DNA from: Morella rubra | Taxonomy: Eukaryota > Streptophyta > Magnoliopsida > Fagales > Myricaceae | DNA length: 64,000 bases | Direction of reading: 5' to 3' | Assembly: GCA_003952965.2 (NCBI GenBank) | Contig: CM025856.1 | Location: 14,020,489 to 14,084,488 of the forward strand | In this document: piece after piece, positions 58,331-64,000 of the stretch | Layout: every line of letters starts with the position of its first letter | How positions within the stretch are numbered: the stretch's first letter is position 1 | Program-made: the position numbers and the translations under genes | The notes under the pieces: model-generated | Told to the model about the DNA's origin: nothing | Databases searched by the model: none | What the model saw: only the letters and a program-made list of their open reading frames with translations

Positions 58331-59363
58331 AAAATACACTTTGCACCCTTAAGGCCTAAATTATAGAGGAATTGACACTTTACACCTATATCTTTCAATT
58401 TTGTGACATTGAGCCCTGAACATTTAAAATTTGTCATTTTGCATCACATAGCCAAATTAGTCGCTAAGTCTCACGATAAATATTCACATGTCATCCAAGT
58501 GATTCATTCCTGCTTCTTATGTCCATTTTATCCTTTAAAAAAATACACTTGGCATCCCTAATTATAAGAGTACTGACACTTTACATCCTCAATTATAAAG
58601 GTACTGACACTTTGTACCCCCAACTATGAGACTAGTGATACTTTGCACCACTGTCTTCCAATTTCGTGATTTTTGTTAATTTGCATCCCATAAACTAATT
58701 GACTGTTAAATGTGATGGTAAATCTATCACATGTCACCCACACGATTCATTAATTCAAATCAGGAAATTATTTAAATCATAGTATTTCACAAAGTAATCT
58801 TAAAAAACATACAAACTTTTTATTTTAAATATGATTATTTGTTTATAATTTCTTTCATAGATTGTAATTCATCAGTTGGATATTTAGAATTTGGAGTAAT
58901 TTCATCTTTGACAATTTTTTAAAACTTTTAAGCGATTCCAATTACAAAGAAAGTATGTATTTTGTTTTCCCGTCTCGACTGTCAATGTGATGTTGAATCA
59001 AGAGACTTTGCACGTGAAAGATTCGCATTTAACTGTCGATTGACTTATAAGGTACAAATTGATGAAAATATCAAAAAATTGGAAGACGAGGGTACAAAGT
59101 GTTAGTACTCTCAGAGTTTTGAGTGTAAAGTGTTGGTACTTCCATAGTTGGGGTGTAAAAATGTATTTTCTCTAAAGGGCAAAATGAGCATAACAAGCGA
59201 AAGTGAATCAATTGGATAATACGTGAGTATTTTCTGTCATATTTAATGGCTACTTTGATTATGGGGTGTAAATCAATAAATTTTAAAAGTTTGTAAACTT
59301 AATATTATGAAATTAAAAAATTAGAGGCGTAATGTCATTACCCCGACCTGCAAAGTGTATTTT
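58331..59363. mobile_element. foldback element with long inverted repeats, about 1.03 kb
   Basis: AAAATACACTTTGCA at 58331-58345 is repeated inverted at 59349-59363. Inside, units containing ACTGACACTTTACA(C/T)CC and AATTATAAGAGTACTGACAC at 58540-58640 reappear inverted at about 59095-59170. These nested arms are typical of foldback or Mutator-like MITEs. No coding capacity was seen, and target-site duplications could not be fixed. It separates the 5' end of ALG3 from the TSPO promoter. Confidence 0.6.
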
Positions 59364-59545
59364 TATTTTTATAGTCGACTAGATTCGGTTGAAGTGCGGC
59401 ACACTTTTTTTAACACATTCTCCATCGCACCTTGATCCCACATCCGTCTACAAACGTACGTAAGCGACACGAGAATGCTACGAAATGAGAAAAATGCCAA
59501 AGGCGAAGACCAAATCCTTCTGCTTTGCTGGCGCTCGGCCGCACC

Positions 59546-59551
59546 CACGTG
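59546..59551 (+). promoter_or_regulatory. G-box/ABRE CACGTG, distal
   Basis: CCACGTGG 165 bases before the TSPO start codon. The ACGTGG core is a binding site for ABA-responsive bZIP factors. Confidence 0.6.
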
Positions 59552-59586
59552 GAACATTTCTGTCCTCTTCTTCCCACCTCCTACTC

Positions 59587-59592
59587 CACGTG
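59587..59592 (+). promoter_or_regulatory. G-box/ABRE CACGTG, proximal
   Basis: CCACGTGTC, an ABRE core (ACGTGTC), 41 bases after the first G-box and about 60 bases before the TATA box. Paired ABREs near the TATA box are a usual arrangement in ABA-induced genes. Confidence 0.65.
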
Positions 59593-59653
59593 TCACTCCT
59601 TTTCACCCCTCCCAAACAGCGATAGAGAAAAACCAGGCAACCAAGTCCCCGTC

Positions 59654-59660
59654 TATATAT
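59654..59660 (+). promoter_or_regulatory. TATA box of TSPO
   Basis: TATATAT about 56-62 bases before the start codon at 59716, leaving a short leader of about 30 bases. Confidence 0.6.
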
Positions 59661-59715
59661 TACCAACCTAAAATTCCTCGAAGACACAACAAGTCTCATA
59701 GACGCACACACATTC

Positions 59716-60291
59716 ATGGCTTCCGAGAACCTCAAACATCGTGCGACATCTACCAGGGAGGACCCCAACATCACCACCCGCATGTACAACAAGAGGAACA
59801 ACAAAAGCAGACACGAAAGAAACATGGCCATGGCCAAACGGGGCCTCAGGTCACTGGCCGTAGGGGTTTCGTTACCTCTCTCTCTTACCCTCCTAAGCAT
59901 TTACCTCGGCTCAGATCACAGCTACCGCGCTACGTCAAAGGACTTATGGTTACCGCCCCTTTGGGCCGTACATATGACATGCCTAGCTTCAAGCTTCATG
60001 ATGGGACTATCGGCTTGGCTCGTCTGGGCTGTTGGTGGGTTCCACAGGGAACCCACGGCGCTGTATCTGTACTTTGCTCAGCTCGGCTTGAGCTTGGTTT
60101 GGAATCTGATTGTTCTTGGGACGGGAGCGCGCCGGGTTGGGCTAGTGGTGTGTTTGGCCATGTTTGGTGTTTTGGTGGCGTGTTATCGGATCTTTAAGCA
60201 GATAAACCCGATCGCTAGTGTTCTGGCAAAACCCTGTTTGGCGTGGACCTTGTTTTTGGCTACCGTAAATCTTAAGCTTGTGTTTCTTTGA
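59716..60291 (+). CDS. TSPO: TSPO, tryptophan-rich sensory protein/translocator homologue
   Basis: This single-exon gene encodes 191 residues. TSPO proteins are five-helix membrane proteins that bind porphyrins and related ligands. The plant form is stress- and ABA-induced, sits in the ER/Golgi and removes haem and aquaporins by autophagy. A polar, basic plant-specific N-terminal extension covers residues 1-40, followed by AKRGLRSLAVGVSLPLSLTL as helix 1. The W-L-P-P motif is at 78-81, then VHMTCLASSFMMGLSAWLVW, FHREPTALYLYFAQLGLSLV, a fourth helix at about 142-157 and the conserved KPCLAW at 172-177 in helix 5. The length fits plant TSPOs (about 190-200). The start follows a TATA box and two G-boxes. 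A longer overlapping frame from 59475 is in another frame and is not the gene. Confidence 0.93.
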   Translation: MASENLKHRATSTREDPNITTRMYNKRNNKSRHERNMAMAKRGLRSLAVGVSLPLSLTLLSIYLGSDHSYRATSKDLWLPPLWAVHMTCLASSFMMGLSAWLVWAVGGFHREPTALYLYFAQLGLSLVWNLIVLGTGARRVGLVVCLAMFGVLVACYRIFKQINPIASVLAKPCLAWTLFLATVNLKLVFL

Positions 60292-61260
60292 AGTTTAGGA
60301 GCTTTTCCTTTTTCCCTTTTTTTTTTAAATCCCTGCATAGTATGATTTTTTTTGTTTTTTTAGGGTAAGTTGAGTAGAATGCAATGTTAGTACAATGCTT
60401 GTAAAGAGTTCTGAATGGATTAATGGTTGCATGGTTTCCATTGTTTTGAATATTTTTTTGCTAAGATTGCAGTAATTGGGCCGACCTTTTGCTTGGAACT
60501 ATTAGAAAATAATTGAACCTGCCTTGTCTAATCTTTGGCCTTTTCTAGCCTTCTTTCAGAGGGGGAGGGGTTTAATTTCGTAAGATGGAACCAGAGACAC
60601 CATAAAGGTATGCATCCGGTAGAGCCGACGATCATGCAGTCAGTCTCCTCGCCCTCGGGGAGCAGAAAAGAACCACATATAAGAGCTTACTGTTCAGTCG
60701 TGTACAACACCTAGAATCAGCATCAGACCTACCTGGTAATGGACCTATTGTGCTAAACGAGAAGGAACCTACCATGAAACTGAATTGGACATTTATCTTT
60801 CATATGGAAGTTACATGCAACACCATCAATGTGGGATATGTACTACATTTCTGTCTGCACTGCAGCTATCATTATGCGGCTCAGCAACCCCATAATATAA
60901 AAGAGCAGAAAAGGTAGCCATTGCTCCTTCAACTAGTTTAAAAACCCATACTACAATATTGAATATCCTATGGAAGATTTCAAGAACAGAGGTCCATACT
61001 CAGGTGACCATTTAGAATCGTGTCAAATCATAATGGTTCGTAGATTCTACATATGGTAACAGACCACTATGTTACAACTTTTCGACAAATCCTATTACAG
61101 CTTTAGACAAAGTCTCCGACTGATTGAGGGAAAAGGCATGCCAAATTCACCTTCTAGATGCTAATAAGAAACTAGGGAATACAATTTCCACACCAGAAAC
61201 TTGTGGTGTGGGTGAACCCATAAGTTTCAATGATGGAACATGACAAGCAGAGCGCGCAAA
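60292..61260. other. TSPO 3' region and intergenic DNA
   Basis: The TSPO 3' UTR probably ends in the T-rich region at about 60310-60480. No gene seen in the rest. Confidence 0.45.
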
Positions 61261-61674
61261 GGCCTCAACAAGTAAAGGATGAATTCATTATTGTCAAGGC
61301 CATGCATAAGAGAAACCATCACTTGTTGAACAAGAATTTACAACAGCGCCAGAGAACAAATATGTACTGCTCATGCTAATCCATGACGCAAGTGCTTCAA
61401 TAACTTGCTAAGATTGTCAGCACTTCATGGACTATAGCACTATATTGATACCCTGCAAAAATAAACTACTGAGTAGCTACAAAAATGATCGATTATAAAC
61501 TGGAAAAACTGGCTGTCCAATTAAGAATACCTGCAAATTTACGATACAGACACATGCACAAAAGAATAAACTATATCCATAACTAGGAAAGAACACAAAC
61601 AGCAACAAGATACACAAAATAACACATTTTTATCTCATCCCTTAGTGGCATAAATGGGAATCTATGCAGCTCAA

Positions 61675-62645
61675 CTAAGACGATGATACTTTGACTGCTT
61701 TATCTTCCGGATGAAGCAAGCCAACTTTACCTTTAACCTTTAGTGGATTACTTGTCTCATCCCTCACTCTCTTAACCCGTCTACTAGCCAAAGACTTATG
61801 CCTATAACCATAAATCTGAAGTATCTGATTGTCCCCAAAATTAAAAGCTCTCTCCATCTGCTTCAAGCACCTCTCAACCGGGTAATCCCCAAACTTGCCG
61901 CATGGCTTGCACCCCACGAAATGAGTGACTAATGGCCACCGATGATCACCCAGTCCTGGATGATAAGTCTCAATCATTTCCTCATATCGATCCACCAAAA
62001 TCCCCCAGTAGCCATGCAAATAATACTCATTTTCTAAATAAACCTTATCCCCCCACTTCTCCCTCTGCTTTGACAACAAATAAACCATCGCTGACTGATC
62101 ATCAGCTTCAAAAACCGGCCTATCCCTAAGCTCTCGAGTCAGTACCTTCCCCGCCTCGTCCCTAATGTTCCCTTTGGGTCCCATGGGTGCCCAAGCATTC
62201 AAAATATCCAATGCCCATTGGCAATTCCTCAACAGGAAACTCCCAGTATTCAACCCAATCCAGTTTTTCTGATCATAGACCATCTCATTCCAACCGTGCA
62301 TCACCAAATTGTAACCTTTATACCTCTCCCAAGTAGAACCTCAAAAGCCCTTGTCGGTAAAAAGAGCATCGCTGTCCATCCACCATGGAAACTCCACTTC
62401 TGGGTGTGACAAAATAGCTTCCGAATCAACGGGAGCTTGGTCACCTCAAAAACCCCCCATGTTCGTCGAGAAGGGCCATATTGTAGAAAACCTTCAATCC
62501 CATGTAACCTACAGTAATCAATTTTGTTCTTGCTTTAGATTTTAAAAGGAAATGATCACCTACCGGGTTTTCACAGGGTTGTGGGGACGACCCGGTTACA
62601 AGCAGGACCCGGGGCTTGTTGGGTCCGATGAAGTTTGGGTGATCA
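61675..62645 (-). pseudogene. xyloglucan xylosyltransferase, truncated and frameshifted copy
   Basis: The C-terminal 210 codons (62307-61675) match the intact copy residue for residue, from MVMHGWNEMVYDQKNW to the stop. Upstream, small indels at about 62334-62470 break the frame: the DSD region follows a shift, and MALLDEHGGFLR replaces MALLDAEMGGFWAKLP. The 5' end stops at GPNKPRVLL and FIGP, where unit 2 of the duplication begins. Without the first exon and with several frameshifts this copy cannot make the enzyme. It may be a real partial duplicate or an assembly error. Confidence 0.8.
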
Positions 62646-63054
62646 GGCCTCAACAAGTAAAGGATGAATTCATTATTGTCAAGGCCATGCATAAGAGAAA
62701 CCATCACTTGTTGAACAAGAATACAACAGCGCCAGAGAACAAATATGATGCTCATGCTAATCCTGACGCAAGTGCTTCAATAACTTGCTAAGATTGTCAG
62801 CACTTCATGGACTATAGCACTATATTGATACCCTGCAAAAATAAACTACTGAGTAGCTACAAAAATGATCGATTATAAACTGGAAAAACTGGCTGTCCAA
62901 TTAAGAATACCTGCAAATTTACGATACAGACACATGCACAAAAGAATAAACTATATCCATAACTAGGAAAGAACACAAACAGCAACAAGATACACAAAAT
63001 AACACATTTTTATCTCATCCCTTAGTGGCATAAATGGGAATCTATGCAGCTCAA

Positions 63055-64000
63055 CTAAGACGATGATACTTTGACTGCTTTATCTTCCGGATGAAGCAAG
63101 CCAACTTTACCTTTAACCTTTAGTGGATTACTTGTCTCATCCCTCACTCTCTTAACCCGTCTACTAGCCAAAGACTTATGCCTATAACCATAAATCTGAA
63201 GTATCTGATTGTCCCCAAAATTAAAAGCTCTCTCCATCTGCTTCAAGCACCTCTCAACCGGGTAATCCCCAAACTTGCCGCATGGCTTGCACCCCACGAA
63301 ATGAGTGACTAATGGCCACCGATGATCACCCAGTCCTGGATGATAAGTCTCAATCATTTCCTCATATCGATCCACCAAAATCCCCCAGTAGCCATGCAAA
63401 TAATACTCATTTTCTAAATAAACCTTATCCCCCCACTTCTCCCTCTGCTTTGACAACAAATAAACCATCGCTGACTGATCATCAGCTTCAAAAACCGGCC
63501 TATCCCTAAGCTCTCGAGTCAGTACCTTCCCCGCCTCGTCCCTAATGTTCCCTTTGGGTCCCATGGGTGCCCAAGCATTCAAAATATCCAATGCCCATTG
63601 GCAATTCCTCAACAGGAAACTCCCAGTATTCAACCCAATCCAGTTTTTCTGATCATAGACCATCTCATTCCAACCGTGCATCACCAAATTGTAACCTTTA
63701 TACCTCTCCCAAGGAACCTCAAAAGCCATGTCGGTAAAAAGAGCATCGCTGTCCATCCACCATAGAAACTCCACTTCTGGGTGTGACAAAAGGAGCTTCC
63801 GAATCAACGGGAGCTTGGCCCAAAAACCCCCCATTTCAGCGTCGAGAAGGGCCATATTGTAGAAAACTTCAATCCCATGTAACCTACAGTAATCAATTTT
63901 GTTCTTGATAGATTTTAAAAGGAAATGATCACCTACCGGGTTTTCACAGGGTTGTGGGGACGACCCGGTTACAAGCAGGACCCGGGGCTTGTTGGGTCCG
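63055..64000 (-). CDS. XXT: GT34 xyloglucan 6-xylosyltransferase (XXT1/XXT2-like), 5' end beyond the window
   Basis: The frame stays open from the stop at 63055 to the window edge, about 315 residues, starting GPNKPRVLLVTGSSPQPCEN. XXT enzymes are Golgi type II membrane proteins that add xylose from UDP-xylose to the glucan backbone of xyloglucan. Visible are the metal-binding DxD motif in EFLWWMDSDALFTD, the GT34 blocks FVMHGW-like NLVMHGWNEMVYDQKNWIGL and NTGSFLLRNCQWALDILNAW, PVFEADDQSAMVYLL, ENEYYLHGYWGIL and HFVGCKPCGKFGDYPVERC. The family is usually about 460 residues, so the cytosolic tail, membrane anchor and stem lie beyond 64000. No lesion is seen in this part. Confidence 0.93.
   Translation of the reverse strand, partial: GPNKPRVLLVTGSSPQPCENPVGDHFLLKSIKNKIDYCRLHGIEVFYNMALLDAEMGGFWAKLPLIRKLLLSHPEVEFLWWMDSDALFTDMAFEVPWERYKGYNLVMHGWNEMVYDQKNWIGLNTGSFLLRNCQWALDILNAWAPMGPKGNIRDEAGKVLTRELRDRPVFEADDQSAMVYLLSKQREKWGDKVYLENEYYLHGYWGILVDRYEEMIETYHPGLGDHRWPLVTHFVGCKPCGKFGDYPVERCLKQMERAFNFGDNQILQIYGYRHKSLASRRVKRVRDETSNPLKVKGKVGLLHPEDKAVKVSSS

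Larger units (their letters stand above)
61261..64000 (-). repeat. tandem duplication of the XXT 3' half, offset about 1,380 bp
   Basis: Unit 1 begins GGCCTCAACAAGTAAAGGATG at 61261 and unit 2 starts with the same words at about 62647. The middle (about 61430-62330 against 62810-63710) looks identical. The outer parts of unit 1 differ by many 1-5 base insertions or losses, for example GAATTTACAACAGC against GAATACAACAGC. Unit 2 continues past the window edge. Confidence 0.88.

Noticed and set aside
59475..60197. A 240-codon plus-strand frame overlapping TSPO.
   Set aside because: It is in a different frame from the clear TSPO protein, starts upstream of the promoter elements and has no recognisable domain.
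1..64000. tRNA, rRNA, CRISPR or bacterial operon features.
   Set aside because: None were seen by eye. The window is ordinary plant nuclear DNA with spliced genes and transposons; a covariance-model scan could still find a small RNA that I missed.

Overview
This is a 64-kb piece of a plant nuclear genome, most likely a eudicot. The evidence is small exons with GT-AG introns, AT-rich intergenic DNA, plant-specific families (GH3, RALF, the chloroplast assembly factor LPA1, xyloglucan xylosyltransferase) and nested plant transposons. I cannot name the species. All gene models were built by eye from splice sites and family similarity, without any search tool.

Layout. 1-2.9 kb: AT-rich DNA with one orphan NHP2-like exon and a short hAT-like start. 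2.9-5.4 kb: a complete four-exon GH3 acyl-acid amido synthetase gene (minus). 5.5-9.1 kb: intergenic. 9.1-20.6 kb: a whole 11.47-kb CACTA (En/Spm) transposon with a 3-bp target-site duplication. It carries long arrays of a palindromic CGATCGATCG motif and three decayed genes, and has itself been hit by other repeats. 22.6-29.0 kb: a nine-exon LPA1 gene (plus). 30.4-45.3 kb: a repeat-rich block flanked by two direct copies of a 460-bp sequence. It holds a decayed Ty1/copia element split by a 3,255-bp solo LTR, a decayed gypsy-type gag gene split by a 148-bp mini solo LTR, two broken F-box-like genes and two tandem-repeat arrays. 46.6 kb: a RALF peptide precursor (plus). 48.0-50.0 kb: an HSBP gene (minus) whose last exon looks damaged. 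50.5-51.4 kb: a Harbinger-like MITE. 52.2-58.1 kb: a 13-exon ALG3 mannosyltransferase gene (minus). 58.3-59.4 kb: a foldback element. 59.7-60.3 kb: TSPO (plus) with two G-box/ABRE sites upstream. 61.3-64 kb: two tandem copies of a GT34 xyloglucan xylosyltransferase gene (minus); the right-hand copy runs off the window.

The host genes are unrelated housekeeping and signalling genes: auxin conjugation, photosystem II assembly, a peptide hormone, heat-shock regulation, N-glycosylation, ABA/stress and cell-wall synthesis. They do not form a cluster or pathway. The most distinctive biology is the CACTA element and its palindromic subterminal arrays. The most important caution is that three host genes (LPA1, ALG3, XXT) each contain a near-identical tandem duplication in which one copy is perfect and the other carries clustered small indels. 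This shared signature suggests assembly errors rather than real duplications.
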